Assembly: GCF_900129555.1 (NCBI RefSeq)
Contig: NZ_FQWC01000008.1
Span: 124,001-188,000 of the forward strand
DNA from: Flavobacterium defluvii
GTDB lineage: Bacteria; Bacteroidota; Bacteroidia; Flavobacteriales; Flavobacteriaceae
Direction: 5' to 3'
DNA: 64,000 nucleotides
Shown: positions 1 to 8,448 of the stretch, in pieces
How positions within the stretch are numbered: the first letter of the stretch is position 1
How the letters are laid out: every line of letters starts with the position of its first letter
The notes under the pieces: model-generated
What the model was told of the DNA's origin: nothing
The model's input: only the letters and a program-made list of their open reading frames with translations
Database searches by the model: none
Program-made: the position numbers and the translations under genes

Positions 1-355
1 AAGTTTCAACCATGGCAACGAAACATGAATAATCATTTTGGTCTGGTAACTCTTTTACCTTACTGTTGATTATTTTATTGCTTACGCCAAAACCCTTCAG
101 CATTTTTGAAGTTTGTTTGCAAAGCTCGATACGGTGTGTTAATACCACCACTTTTTTGTCATTATTAGATAAATAACGACGTACAATTTCTGAGAATATC
201 ACTGTTTTCCCGCCTCCAGTGGGCAATTGATATAACAAATGATGTTTTGGAGGAGCATTATCTAAGCGGTCAAAAATGGCATCAATATCGCCTTTTTGGT
301 ATGCATAAAGTTCTTTTTTCTCTTCTCTTTCTATTTCTAAAGTGTTTTGAGACAT
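1..355 (-). CDS. DEAD/DEAH-box helicase, N-terminal part (cut by window edge)
   Basis: The reading frame starts at an ATG on the minus strand (position 355) and stays open to the left edge, so about 118 N-terminal residues are visible. It reads as a superfamily 2 helicase/type III restriction-like ATPase: an N-terminal Q-motif-like segment (YAYQKGDIDAIFD) is followed by a Walker A loop (PTGGGKT, about residues 45-51) and then a motif Ia-like stretch (VVVLTHRIELCKQT). The DEAH box and C-terminal RecA domain lie outside the window. It presumably unwinds nucleic acid in the cytoplasm. The substrate cannot be told from this fragment. Confidence 0.8.
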   Translation of the reverse strand, partial: MSQNTLEIEREEKKELYAYQKGDIDAIFDRLDNAPPKHHLLYQLPTGGGKTVIFSEIVRRYLSNNDKKVVVLTHRIELCKQTSKMLKGFGVSNKIINSKVKELPDQNDYSCFVAMVET

Positions 356-464
356 TGTTTATTTTTGGATTTTTGCAAAAATACATCGAAAAAACAGTTA
401 TTCATCTTATTTTAACCTAAAATAAATGTTTTTTTATAAATAAGATTTTTTATAGGAAATGTTT

Positions 465-998
465 TTAAATATCAATTTTATCCAGAATTGCTTCAAAATC
501 ATACCTGTTTTTCCATTTTTGCTGCAAAGTCTGTTGGTAAACTGCCTCAATTCTTGCTTTAAATTCAGCGAAAATTCCATTAGAAATAACAAAATTTACT
601 GCCTGTTCAAATGAATTAAATATACTTTTGTAAAACAATTCCTGCTTAATATAATTGTTTGCCGAATATGTTTGCGCAATTTCGATGTTGTAAAACATCA
701 AATCGGCAATAATAAATGGGTCAACCCCCAGCATTATAAAATGTTTTATAATTTTTTGAGCAACAGAACGGCGCATTTTTGCTCTCGGACGCCATTTTGC
801 ATTCGGTTTTTTTACCGGAAAATATTCATGCGAAATTTTAACCTTAGATTCCTGTAAAAGTTTGTCTTCTTTCGGATTAAAAACAAAATCATAATATACT
901 TTTACAGGGCTGAACTTTTCGTAAAGTTCGATTAGTTGTTCTTCGAGTTGTCCCTTAGTTAATTCTGTTAAATATTTTTTTAGATCGCGTTTGCTCAT
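465..998 (-). CDS. DUF6155 family protein
   Basis: Soluble, basic protein of about 177 residues with no signal peptide or membrane helix. It resembles the DUF6155 family of Bacteroidota (SKRDLKKYLTELTKGQLEEQL start, then a Lys/Arg-rich segment around residues 65-85). The function is unknown. I place the start at the ATG at 998 because the upstream in-frame start (1004) is a TTG with no advantage. It sits alone between the truncated helicase and a divergent membrane-protein pair. The family call is by memory of sequence appearance. Confidence 0.7.
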   Translation of the reverse strand: MSKRDLKKYLTELTKGQLEEQLIELYEKFSPVKVYYDFVFNPKEDKLLQESKVKISHEYFPVKKPNAKWRPRAKMRRSVAQKIIKHFIMLGVDPFIIADLMFYNIEIAQTYSANNYIKQELFYKSIFNSFEQAVNFVISNGIFAEFKARIEAVYQQTLQQKWKNRYDFEAILDKIDI

Positions 999-1100
999 TA
1001 TCAAAGTTTAAGAATACAAAAGTAAATTACTTTCCTGAGACATAACTTAAAAACCAATCCTAATACTTAATTTTGCTTATAATCTCAAAAAAATACATAC

Positions 1101-1394
1101 ATGCTCAAAATTTTTAAAGTTACTGCTATTTTAGAAGGAATCTCATATTTAGTTTTATTTGCCAATATGCTTATTATCAAAACTAATAATCCTGAACTTT
1201 ATCATACATTACTGAGACCGTTAGGGATGACACACGGTGTTTTATTTATTGGTTATATCGTTTTGGCTTTCTTATTAAAAAAATCTCAAAACTGGGATTT
1301 AAAAACTTTTGCTATTATACTAATCGCTTCTCTTATTCCGTTTGGAACGTTTTATGTAGAGAAAAAATATTTAGAAAATAAAGCAAATGCTTAA
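1101..1394 (+). CDS. DUF3817 small membrane protein
   Basis: A 97-residue protein with three predicted membrane helices (about residues 8-27, 45-62 and 68-85) and the pattern of DUF3817 proteins: an EGISYL motif near the N-terminus and a GMTHG motif before the second helix. These are inner-membrane proteins of unknown role. Its last codons overlap the start of the downstream MscS gene by 8 bases (ATGCTTAA), which points to translational coupling and a two-gene operon. Confidence 0.75.
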   Translation: MLKIFKVTAILEGISYLVLFANMLIIKTNNPELYHTLLRPLGMTHGVLFIGYIVLAFLLKKSQNWDLKTFAIILIASLIPFGTFYVEKKYLENKANA

Positions 1395-2646
1395 CCTTTT
1401 GGATAAAATATTCAATTTTTTATACCCACTTTTCAGACATTGGGGAATGAATCGCAATTTTGCGTCTTATATCAGTCTGATTTTTAATATAGCCATTATG
1501 GTGGCGATGGCGTATGCCATTTATTATATCGCAAAATTTGTTTTAGTTACGCTTACGGCGATTTTTGCACAGCGAACAAAAACTAAGTTCGACGATTATT
1601 TAATTCACAACAAAACCACAAAATATACTGCGTATTTAATTCCGTTTTTCTTTATTTATAAAGCGGTTCCTATTATCCTGGACAAGTACGAATATTGGGA
1701 GTTACTTTTCGGAAAAATCGTTGGTATTTATATCGTTCTTATTAGTTTATGGATTATTAGAACCATTTTTAATGCTTTACGGGATTATCTAAAGCAAAAA
1801 CCGGAATATAGCGACAAACCAATCGACAGTTTCGTTCAGGTTATTATGATTGTGCTTTGGATTTTTGGGGTTGCGATGATTATTTCGACTTTATTCGGAA
1901 TAAAGCAAAGTGAATTATTAACTATTTTAGGAACACTTTCTGCGATTATCATCTTGATTTTCAGAGATACTATTCTTGGATTTGTTTCGAGTGTTCAGGT
2001 TGCCATAAATGATATGGTTCGAATTGGCGACTGGATTACGATGGATAAATTTGGTGCCGATGGTGATGTTATCGAAATTAATTTAACGACGGTAAAAGTT
2101 CGAAATTTTGATAATACCATTACGACAATTCCAACCTATGCTTTGAGTTCAGATTCTTTTCAGAACTGGCGCGGGATGCAGAAGTCTGACGGAAGACGTA
2201 TTAAAAGGCACGTTTTAATAAAAAGCAGTAGTATTCGTTTTCTTAACAATGACGATTTGAATCATATGAAAGGAATTCAGCTTATTACTTCTTATATAGA
2301 AACGCGTCAGGCCGAAATTGAAAAGTACAACAGCCTTAGAGGAATTGATAAATCACTTTTGCTTAACGGACGTAATATGACCAACTTAGGTTTGTTTCGA
2401 AAGTATATTATGCAGTATTTATTAGATCATCCAGGGTTAAATAAAAATATGCACATTATGTGCCGTCAGCTGCAGTCTACTGCACACGGAGTTCCTTTAG
2501 AAATTTATGTTTTTTCGAGCGATAAGCGCTGGGCAAATTACGAATATATAATGTCTGATATTTTTGATCATATTATGGCCTCGGTAATATATTTTGATCT
2601 CGAAATTTTTGAACTTCCTTCGCAGATTGGAAGATTGGATAGATAA
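1387..2646 (+). CDS. Mechanosensitive ion channel family protein (MscS/YbdG type)
   Basis: A 419-residue inner-membrane protein. About five hydrophobic helices occupy roughly residues 25-205. They are followed by the MscS pore-lining and beta-domain signature: a Gly/Ser-containing helix (GFVSSVQVAINDMVRIGDW), then the conserved V-x-N-x-D-x-T-x-x-x-IPT pattern of the beta domain, and a long alpha/beta C-terminal domain. MscS family channels release solutes on hypo-osmotic shock; the long C-terminal domain resembles YbdG/MscM-like members. It overlaps the upstream DUF3817 gene by 8 bases. Confidence 0.88.
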   Translation: MLNLLDKIFNFLYPLFRHWGMNRNFASYISLIFNIAIMVAMAYAIYYIAKFVLVTLTAIFAQRTKTKFDDYLIHNKTTKYTAYLIPFFFIYKAVPIILDKYEYWELLFGKIVGIYIVLISLWIIRTIFNALRDYLKQKPEYSDKPIDSFVQVIMIVLWIFGVAMIISTLFGIKQSELLTILGTLSAIIILIFRDTILGFVSSVQVAINDMVRIGDWITMDKFGADGDVIEINLTTVKVRNFDNTITTIPTYALSSDSFQNWRGMQKSDGRRIKRHVLIKSSSIRFLNNDDLNHMKGIQLITSYIETRQAEIEKYNSLRGIDKSLLLNGRNMTNLGLFRKYIMQYLLDHPGLNKNMHIMCRQLQSTAHGVPLEIYVFSSDKRWANYEYIMSDIFDHIMASVIYFDLEIFELPSQIGRLDR

Positions 2647-2689
2647 TTTTTGTTTCAGGTTTAAAGTTTTAAGTTATTGAAACGTGTTT

Positions 2690-2827
2690 AACCGCAAAGA
2701 GCGCTAAGGTTTACGCAAGGTTCGCAAAGTTTTTTTACAAAGCTTTGCGAACTTTGCATTTTATATTAAACCTCACAAATAAAACATTTTAGTGTTCTTT
2801 GCGTAAACCTTAGCGCTCTTTGCGGTT
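2690..2827. repeat. Long inverted repeat with perfect 29-bp arms (REP-like)
   Basis: The arms 2690-2718 and 2799-2827 are exact reverse complements (starting AACCGCAAAGAGCGC). Inside them lies a second inverted pair (TTCGCAAAG / CTTTGCGAA) in the 2720-2757 region. The element lies between the MscS stop and the convergent lipoprotein gene, so it may act as a bidirectional terminator. Its vocabulary (CGCAAAG, GCTAAG, TTCGCAAAG) recurs in the element at 48340-48537, which suggests a dispersed family. No transposase is present. Confidence 0.85.
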
Positions 2828-2853
2828 TAAATTAAGCGTAACGCAAATAAAAA

Positions 2854-3282
2854 CTATTTCTTCACTTTTACAAAAACAAACTTCGGATCTTTATAATTCA
2901 ATGTTCCCTGAATAAAACATGGCAGACTCATATAAGTGCCAATTACGCCGTTTCCTAAAATGAGTTTGTTATCTTTTTTAAGCAAAGCTAAAGGGATTCT
3001 TTTCCAGCTCCCTCCATTTGAGATAAAATGAAAATCGCCTCTAAAAGTGTCTTTCTTTATATCCCCTCTTACATCACCTGAATCTTTTCCAACTCCATAA
3101 TACGAAATTTCATAACGTCCATAGAAACGTTTGTCGTTTATGTTGATGTCTAAAATTGCCGTGTCTTTATTATTTACGGCGCGATATAAAATGCGATTGT
3201 ATTTGTCTTTTTCTTCTTTAGAATTACAGGAAACAACTACAGTTAAAATTAAAAAAGAGAAAAGAATAGATTTTAAGTTCAT
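2854..3282 (-). CDS. Putative lipoprotein
   Basis: A 142-residue protein with a short hydrophobic signal sequence ending in a lipobox (VVVSC, cysteine at about residue 19) followed by a Ser/Lys/Glu-rich linker. This predicts export and lipidation. The rest is predicted beta-rich and contains a repeated pattern suggesting a small barrel (RFYGRYEISYYG...FRGDFHF). I do not recognise a named family and assign no function. It lies upstream of, and in the same direction as, the 59-residue ORF at 3305-3484, which has its own start. Confidence 0.75.
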   Translation of the reverse strand: MNLKSILFSFLILTVVVSCNSKEEKDKYNRILYRAVNNKDTAILDININDKRFYGRYEISYYGVGKDSGDVRGDIKKDTFRGDFHFISNGGSWKRIPLALLKKDNKLILGNGVIGTYMSLPCFIQGTLNYKDPKFVFVKVKK

Positions 3283-3304
3283 TTAAAATGTATATAGATA
3301 TTTT

Positions 3305-3484
3305 TTACTGTTTAGTTTTTATCAGCAGAAATATTTGAACCAAGAGAACGCCAAACAGCACACCAATAGCAAAAATAGAAAGGAAATCGACATTGCGAAT
3401 ATTTGCTGCGGAATTGTTTCTAAAATAATTTCCCGAAGCAATAATCAAAAGAATAACAGTGAGTATAATTGATTTGTTTTTCAT
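3305..3484 (-). CDS. Small two-helix membrane protein (59 aa)
   Basis: A short frame with an ATG at 3484 and a TAA at 3305. It encodes 59 residues: a basic start (MKNKS), a hydrophobic helix (about residues 5-17), a short polar loop rich in Asn and Arg (NYFRNNSAANIRN), a second helix (about residues 33-55) and a Lys-rich end. This positive-in, two-pass layout is typical of real small membrane proteins and unlikely by chance in such an AT-rich gap. It is not in any family I recognise. It lies 22 bases upstream of the lipoprotein start and may be co-transcribed with it. Confidence 0.55.
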   Translation of the reverse strand: MKNKSIILTVILLIIASGNYFRNNSAANIRNVDFLSIFAIGVLFGVLLVQIFLLIKTKQ

Positions 3485-3564
3485 AATGTTGATTTTTAGT
3501 GAATTAAATTTTAATAAATGTATAAAAATTATTAAAAGATTTTTTCTAAATTTAAAGAAAAAAC

Positions 3565-3972
3565 ATGGCAGATAGAGACACTTTTTTAAGAGAATTCAGA
3601 GGCGAAACTTTAGGAACCGTAAGTGCTCAATCTTCTTCAGATGAGATCTTTCAAAACCAGACGATTAGACCTATTTTAAAACTTCAAAACGATTTGTTTA
3701 TAGCGGTTTTTATAAACTATGTAAATAAAAATAAGCCCGATTTTTTCTCTTATTCAGTTGAGAAGAAATTATTGGCTATTGAAAATTCCATTCAAAAAGA
3801 TATTAAATTCAGAAATTCATTAAAAGGAATTGTAATGGCGCTTTTTACACTTGAAGAATACGAAACTTATATTCAGAATTCATCAAGCTTAAACAAACGA
3901 ATGATGAATTTATTGATTGAAAGATTGAAAAGTCAGGTACAGTTGTTTGAGGTTGAGTCAGATTCGAAGTAA
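3565..3972 (+). CDS. Conserved hypothetical protein, alpha-helical (135 aa)
   Basis: A soluble 135-residue protein with no signal peptide, predicted mostly helical and rich in Lys, Asn and Phe. I recall similar flavobacterial proteins being labelled glyoxalase, but no VOC metal ligands or beta-alpha-beta-beta-beta pattern can be seen, so I do not support that label. It lies 16 bases upstream of the RDD gene, which in turn overlaps the Crp/Fnr gene, so the three probably form one transcript. The function is unknown. Confidence 0.7.
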   Translation: MADRDTFLREFRGETLGTVSAQSSSDEIFQNQTIRPILKLQNDLFIAVFINYVNKNKPDFFSYSVEKKLLAIENSIQKDIKFRNSLKGIVMALFTLEEYETYIQNSSSLNKRMMNLLIERLKSQVQLFEVESDSK

Positions 3973-3988
3973 TTTTAAGGAAAAATAA

Positions 3989-4579
3989 ATGGATAATAAC
4001 TTTAGTAAAGTAATGTCTGTTAAAACAGACGAAGAATTAATTAAGATTGTAACTATAAATAGAAGCAAATATCAACAATTAGCCATTGAAGCTGCAGATC
4101 AAGAAATTGAAAGTAGAAAAATTGATATTTCAAGATTTGAAGAAGTAAGAACCAAATTTGAGGAAGAAAAAGAGTTGACTAAAAAAATCGAGAACAACTC
4201 AGTTCGTTCCAGAATAAGATTTATAAATTTTGTAATTGATTTTACGGTAATTTTTATTCTTTTTTTCTTACTTGTTCCAGTAGTTGAACAGTTTTTACCA
4301 CTTGTAAACAGAATACAATTTTCAATTTACAGAATTGGTTCTTTATTATCTTTTATTGCTTTTTATTATATTCTTTTAGAATATAAAACTCAAAAAACTC
4401 TTGGAAAAATTATAACCAAAACTAAGGTTGTTAATTTTGAAGGAAACAAACCTGATCTTACAGATATAATAAGCAGGACTTTTTGCAGATTAATTCCTTT
4501 TGATCGTTTTTCATTTTTATTTTCTAGAAATGGATTTCATGATGCTATTTCGCGTACCAAAGTAATCAAAGATGTTTAA
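3989..4579 (+). CDS. RDD family membrane protein
   Basis: A 196-residue protein with a soluble, charged N-terminal helical region (about residues 1-70) followed by an RDD domain. The domain opens with an Arg-x-Arg-x-x-x-x-x-x-Asp pattern (RIRFINFVIDF, about residue 75) and has two to three membrane helices; a late Arg-rich segment (SRTFCRLIPF) matches the family's C-terminal motif. RDD proteins are poorly characterised, and some have been linked to ion transport. Its 3' end overlaps the following crp-like gene by 8 bases. Confidence 0.8.
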   Translation: MDNNFSKVMSVKTDEELIKIVTINRSKYQQLAIEAADQEIESRKIDISRFEEVRTKFEEEKELTKKIENNSVRSRIRFINFVIDFTVIFILFFLLVPVVEQFLPLVNRIQFSIYRIGSLLSFIAFYYILLEYKTQKTLGKIITKTKVVNFEGNKPDLTDIISRTFCRLIPFDRFSFLFSRNGFHDAISRTKVIKDV

Positions 4580-5147
4580 TCAACTTCGAAATAAATTCCC
4601 TTTAACTGACGAAAAATGGAACGAATATACCAGTTATTTCAATCGTATTGAAGTTCCGTCTAAAACCGTTTTGATTGAAGAAGGTGAAGTTTCTAAAAAG
4701 CTTTTTGTAATCGAAAAAGGCTGTATCAGGGTTTGGTTTAATAATAATGGAAAAGATTTGACTTCGCAGTTTTTCTTCGAAAACCAAAGTGTGGCTTCTA
4801 TAGAAAGTTTTATGAAAAAATTTCCCAGTCCGGTCGTGGTTGAAACAATCGAACCTTCTGTTTTATGGTGGATTTCTAAAAAAGATATCGACAAAATTCT
4901 GGAAGAAATAAAGGAAATCCCGGAGCTTCGGGATCGATTAATCAATATGCTTTTTCAGAGGACATTTGATTATATGAAACATTTTTTCTCTTTTATAAAA
5001 GACTCTCCTACTCAGCGTTATCTTAATTTAATTGAAGAAAAACCTCAAATTGTTCAGCGTGTTCCTCAACATTATATTGCTTCTTATCTTGGCGTAAGCA
5101 CAGTTCATTTAAGCCGAATAAAAAGTAAATTATTGCACGAAAAATAA
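4572..5147 (+). CDS. Crp/Fnr family transcriptional regulator
   Basis: A 191-residue regulator. Residues about 20-115 form a cyclic-nucleotide-binding-type beta roll (VLIEEGEVSKKLFVIEKGCI). The C-terminal part holds a helix-turn-helix with YIASYLGVSTVHLSRI as the likely recognition region. There are no Fnr-type clustered cysteines, so oxygen sensing by an iron-sulphur cluster is not supported. It overlaps the RDD gene and lies upstream of a reductase whose promoter contains a 16-bp palindrome (5266-5281). It is a candidate, but unproven, regulator of that gene. Confidence 0.9.
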   Translation: MFNQLRNKFPLTDEKWNEYTSYFNRIEVPSKTVLIEEGEVSKKLFVIEKGCIRVWFNNNGKDLTSQFFFENQSVASIESFMKKFPSPVVVETIEPSVLWWISKKDIDKILEEIKEIPELRDRLINMLFQRTFDYMKHFFSFIKDSPTQRYLNLIEEKPQIVQRVPQHYIASYLGVSTVHLSRIKSKLLHEK

Positions 5148-5157
5148 TTAAAATTTC

Positions 5158-5220
5158 ACCATATAAGTCATATAACAAATTATAAGCTAGGCTTAAATTA
5201 ACTTATATGACTTATATGGT
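5158..5220. repeat. Inverted repeat, 18-bp perfect arms, downstream of crp-like gene
   Basis: The arms 5158-5175 and 5203-5220 are exact reverse complements (ACCATATAAGTCATATAA), separated by 27 bases. The element lies just after the Crp/Fnr stop codon and ends before an A-run, so it could work as a terminator or as mRNA 3'-end protection. Its sequence is unlike the other inverted repeats in the window. Confidence 0.75.
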
Positions 5221-5265
5221 TTAAAAAAATCTTTAAAAACTTAATAATTGTTTCTTATTTCATTT

Positions 5266-5310
5266 GATAACAAATGTTATCGTATGCCCATAAGCGGCGC
5301 TCTAATTTTG
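5266..5310 (+). promoter_or_regulatory. Palindromic operator candidate plus promoter of the reductase gene
   Basis: A perfect 16-bp palindrome GATAAC-AAAT-GTTATC spans 5266-5281. A Bacteroidota -7 box TAATTTTG (matching TAnnTTTG) follows at 5303-5310, which places the palindrome over the expected -33 region. The start codon is at 5340. This arrangement fits repression by a dimeric regulator. The divergence from classical Crp or Fnr boxes is clear, so the identity of the protein is open. Confidence 0.55.
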
Positions 5311-5339
5311 CTTCATAAAATTTAATATTTATAAAAATT

Positions 5340-6311
5340 ATGAAAGCAGCAGTAGTTTATAAAAAAGGTGAATCACCAAAATATGCAGAATTTCAAGAAC
5401 CAATTTCTACTAATGAAAATGAAGTTTTAATTTCGGTTCAGGCCGTTGCCATTACCAATCTAGATAAAGGAATTGCAAGCGGAGATCATTATTCTTCTGA
5501 AAATGAAAATCAAAACGGATTTATTGTAGGCAGCGATGCAGTTGGATCACTTGAAGATGGAACGTTAGTCTATGCTCGTGGTATTTCGGGAACAATTGCA
5601 GAAAAAGCAATAGTTGAGAAAAACAGAATGGTAAAATTGCCGGTTGGTATTGACAGCGCTGTGGCGGCCGCATTGCCTAATGCTGTCGCAGGGTCTGCAA
5701 TGGCACTTCGTTTTAGAGCCGGAATACAACCCGGAGAAACTGTTTTAATAAATGGTGCAACAGGATTTACAGGACAAATGGCCATTCAGATTGCTAAGCA
5801 TTACGGAGCAAAGAAAATAATTGTTACAGGAAGAAATGTAAAAACGCTTCAAAGTCTTCTTGAATTAGGTGCTGACGAAATTGTTTCTTTAAAACAAAAT
5901 GATGAATCGTTCATTTCCCAATTAAAAGAAATTCACCAAAATACACCTATTGATATTGTAATAGATTATTTATGGGGACATTCTGCAGAGTTGATTCTTT
6001 CGGTTTTAAAAGGTAACGGAAATTTTACGCCTAAAACGCGTTATGTTTCTGTTGGTTCGATGTCTGGAGATACAATTCAATTATCAGCACAAATTTTGAG
6101 AAGCGTTGATTTACAATTATCAGGTTCTGGTTTAGGAAGCTGGACAAAAGACGAAGTGAAATTGTTATTTTCTGAAATACTTCCAGAAATGTTTCTTTTG
6201 GTTTCTCAAAACAAATTAAAAGTAAATATCGAAAAAGTAAATTTAATCGATATTGAAAAAATGTGGAATGCAGAAGTTCCAGACGGGAAACGATTAGTTG
6301 CGATAATTTAA
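5340..6311 (+). CDS. Zinc-less medium-chain alcohol dehydrogenase/quinone oxidoreductase family protein
   Basis: A 323-residue MDR-superfamily enzyme. A GroES-like N-terminal domain (about 1-115) is followed by a Rossmann domain with a nucleotide-binding motif (NGATGFTGQMAIQIA, about 139-153) and a VTGR motif typical of NADPH-using quinone oxidoreductases. The catalytic-zinc Cys/His ligands of true alcohol dehydrogenases are missing, which supports an NAD(P)H-dependent quinone or enone reductase. It is transcribed alone from the promoter at 5303-5310. The substrate is unknown. Confidence 0.82.
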   Translation: MKAAVVYKKGESPKYAEFQEPISTNENEVLISVQAVAITNLDKGIASGDHYSSENENQNGFIVGSDAVGSLEDGTLVYARGISGTIAEKAIVEKNRMVKLPVGIDSAVAAALPNAVAGSAMALRFRAGIQPGETVLINGATGFTGQMAIQIAKHYGAKKIIVTGRNVKTLQSLLELGADEIVSLKQNDESFISQLKEIHQNTPIDIVIDYLWGHSAELILSVLKGNGNFTPKTRYVSVGSMSGDTIQLSAQILRSVDLQLSGSGLGSWTKDEVKLLFSEILPEMFLLVSQNKLKVNIEKVNLIDIEKMWNAEVPDGKRLVAII

Positions 6312-6314
6312 TTG

Positions 6315-6455
6315 TTTTAAACACATAGAAGCATAGATATATTTCTATATATAAGAATACTAAAAGAAACTAGTTTCTAACACATAGCTATGGGTGTTTA
6401 TAAAAAGTGAAACGCCTTTTACGGTTTCTAAAAACTATGTTTCTATGTGTTTAAA
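6315..6455. repeat. Imperfect long inverted repeat between convergent genes
   Basis: The outer arms contain TTTAAACACATAGAAGCATAG (about 6316-6336, one mismatch) and its complement (about 6433-6455). The roughly 95-base centre has further short inverted pieces (AACTAGTTTC, AACGCC). It separates the convergent reductase and E1 genes. A single right-arm-like copy without a partner is seen at about 20103-20128, suggesting a dispersed repeat with decayed members. Confidence 0.7.
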
Positions 6456-6471
6456 TATTATTTATTTTGTA

Positions 6472-8448
6472 TTAATATTTCAATAATTCAAGTAACGATT
6501 CCTCGAAACGATCTTTCGCTAAAAACTGATCTTCAAGAGCTTTTGTGAAAGGAATTGGCGAATCTAAACTTGCAACTCTTTTTACAGGAGCATCCAGATA
6601 TTCAAAACAGTTTTCCATAATCAAAGCCGAAATATCACTTGCGATTCCACCAAATAGTGTGTCTTCCTGATAGATAATAGCTTTTCCTGTCTTTTTAACC
6701 GAAGCAAAAATGGTTTCGGTATCAAGAGGCTGCAGTGTTCTTAAATCAATTAAATCAGCTTCAATTTCCGGATGTTTTGCTAATGTTTCTAAAGCCCAGT
6801 GAACCGGAGCTCCAAAAGAGATAATCGTAACGGCATTTCCTTCTTTAATTAAAGAAGCTTTTCCAAATTGAATCGTGTAATAATCAGTTGGAACTTCCTG
6901 ATAAACACTTCTGTATAATTGTTTATGTTCAAAAAATAATACCGGATTCGGATCGTTGATTGACGTATTTAATAAACCTTTTGCATCATACGGAAATGCC
7001 GGATAAACCACTTTTAAACCCGGAGTTTTGGTAAACCACGCTTCATTTGTCTGCGAATGGAACGGTCCAGCCTGAGTTCCGCCACCGCAAGGCATACGCA
7101 CCACAACATCCGCTTTTTCGCCCCAGCGGTAATGCGATTTAGCTAATAAATTTACGATTGGATTAAAACCTGTTGAAACGAAATCAGCAAACTGCATTTC
7201 TACAATTGCTTTATATCCATTTATAGATAGTCCCATTCCAGTAGAAACAACAGCACTTTCACAGATTGGTGTATTTCGTATTCTGCCTTTTCCAAAAGCG
7301 TCAACAAAACCATCAGTGATTTTAAAAGCGCCGCCATATTCTGCAATGTCCTGCCCCATGATAACCAGGTTTTTATGACGCCACATAGATTGCTCTAAAC
7401 TGTTGCGAATGGCATCAATAAATCGGATATTGGTTGTTTCAGAATTATGTGTATATTCATCATATTGAAATGGTTTATAAACATCATCTAATTCTCCGCT
7501 GTAAGTAGGCTCTATCTCTGGTTCGGCATTTGCCATTGCCCAGTTTTCATCAATTTCCTGTTTTATTTCACTGCGTAATTTTTCGTCAAGTTCATCAGTA
7601 AGAATACCAAGTTCAGTTAGGTATTTTTTATAATTATTTACAGGATCTTTGGCTTCCCATTCATCCATTAATTCCTGCGGAACATATTTTGTACCACTCG
7701 CCTCTTCGTGACCGCGCATTCTAAAAGTTTTAAATTCTAATAAAACAGGATGCGGATCAGCAATCATTTCTTCTTTTAAACGCGAAAGTTTGTTGTATAC
7801 TTCAACAATATTATTTCCGTCGATAATCCAGCTTTCAATGCCGTAACCAATTCCTTTATCGGCTAGGTTTTCGCATAAATACTGCTCATTTGTAGGTGTA
7901 GAAAGTCCATAACCGTTATTTTCAATAATAAACATAACCGGAAGTTTCCAGACTGCGGCAATGTTTAAAGCTTCATGAAAATCGCCTTCACTTGTTGCGC
8001 CTTCTCCGGTAAAAACAGCGGTAATTTTTTTATTATCCTGAAGTTTATCAGCCAATGCAATTCCGTCTGCAATTCCTAACTGCGGACCTAAATGCGAAAT
8101 CATTCCTATAATATTATATTCCTGAGTTCCGAAATGAAAACTTCTGTCGCGCCCTTTAGTAAAACCATTCGCTTTTCCCTGCCATTGCGAAAAAAGTCTG
8201 TGAAGCGGAATATTTCTTGTGGTAAAGACACCAAGATTTCTGTGCATTGGCAGCACATATTCTGATTTGTCCAAAACAGACGTTACTCCTACGGCAATAG
8301 CTTCCTGCCCTATTCCTGAGAACCATTTTGAAACTTTTCCTTGACGGATTAAAATGAGCATTTTTTCCTCGATTAAACGAGGTTTCAGAATTTTTTTATA
8401 TAAATCTAATAATTTTTCGTCGCTAAGGTTTTGTCTATAGAAGATCAT
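6472..8448 (-). CDS. Fused 2-oxoacid dehydrogenase E1 component (alpha + beta)
   Basis: A 658-residue thiamine-diphosphate enzyme in which E1-alpha (about 1-330) and E1-beta (about 345-658) are one polypeptide. The alpha half carries the ThDP motif (GEGATSEGDFHEALN, about 148-162, ending in ENNGYG). The beta half has the transketolase pyrimidine-binding region (GQDIAEYGGAFK) and the C-terminal domain. Such fusions in Bacteroidota are annotated as branched-chain or pyruvate-type E1. The E2 and E3 partners are not nearby, so the 2-oxoacid substrate is inferred only at class level. The gene is monocistronic by spacing. Confidence 0.9.
   Translation of the reverse strand: MIFYRQNLSDEKLLDLYKKILKPRLIEEKMLILIRQGKVSKWFSGIGQEAIAVGVTSVLDKSEYVLPMHRNLGVFTTRNIPLHRLFSQWQGKANGFTKGRDRSFHFGTQEYNIIGMISHLGPQLGIADGIALADKLQDNKKITAVFTGEGATSEGDFHEALNIAAVWKLPVMFIIENNGYGLSTPTNEQYLCENLADKGIGYGIESWIIDGNNIVEVYNKLSRLKEEMIADPHPVLLEFKTFRMRGHEEASGTKYVPQELMDEWEAKDPVNNYKKYLTELGILTDELDEKLRSEIKQEIDENWAMANAEPEIEPTYSGELDDVYKPFQYDEYTHNSETTNIRFIDAIRNSLEQSMWRHKNLVIMGQDIAEYGGAFKITDGFVDAFGKGRIRNTPICESAVVSTGMGLSINGYKAIVEMQFADFVSTGFNPIVNLLAKSHYRWGEKADVVVRMPCGGGTQAGPFHSQTNEAWFTKTPGLKVVYPAFPYDAKGLLNTSINDPNPVLFFEHKQLYRSVYQEVPTDYYTIQFGKASLIKEGNAVTIISFGAPVHWALETLAKHPEIEADLIDLRTLQPLDTETIFASVKKTGKAIIYQEDTLFGGIASDISALIMENCFEYLDAPVKRVASLDSPIPFTKALEDQFLAKDRFEESLLELLKY

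Noticed and set aside
2690-2827. Attachment site or integrase-linked element
   Set aside because: No integrase, phage or transposase gene lies nearby; the inverted repeat alone is better called REP-like.
3565-3972. Glyoxalase label for the 135-residue protein
   Set aside because: No VOC fold pattern or metal ligands visible; kept as hypothetical.
4602-4945. Minus-strand frames inside the Crp/Fnr gene
   Set aside because: Shadow frames; the plus-strand gene has clear domain structure.
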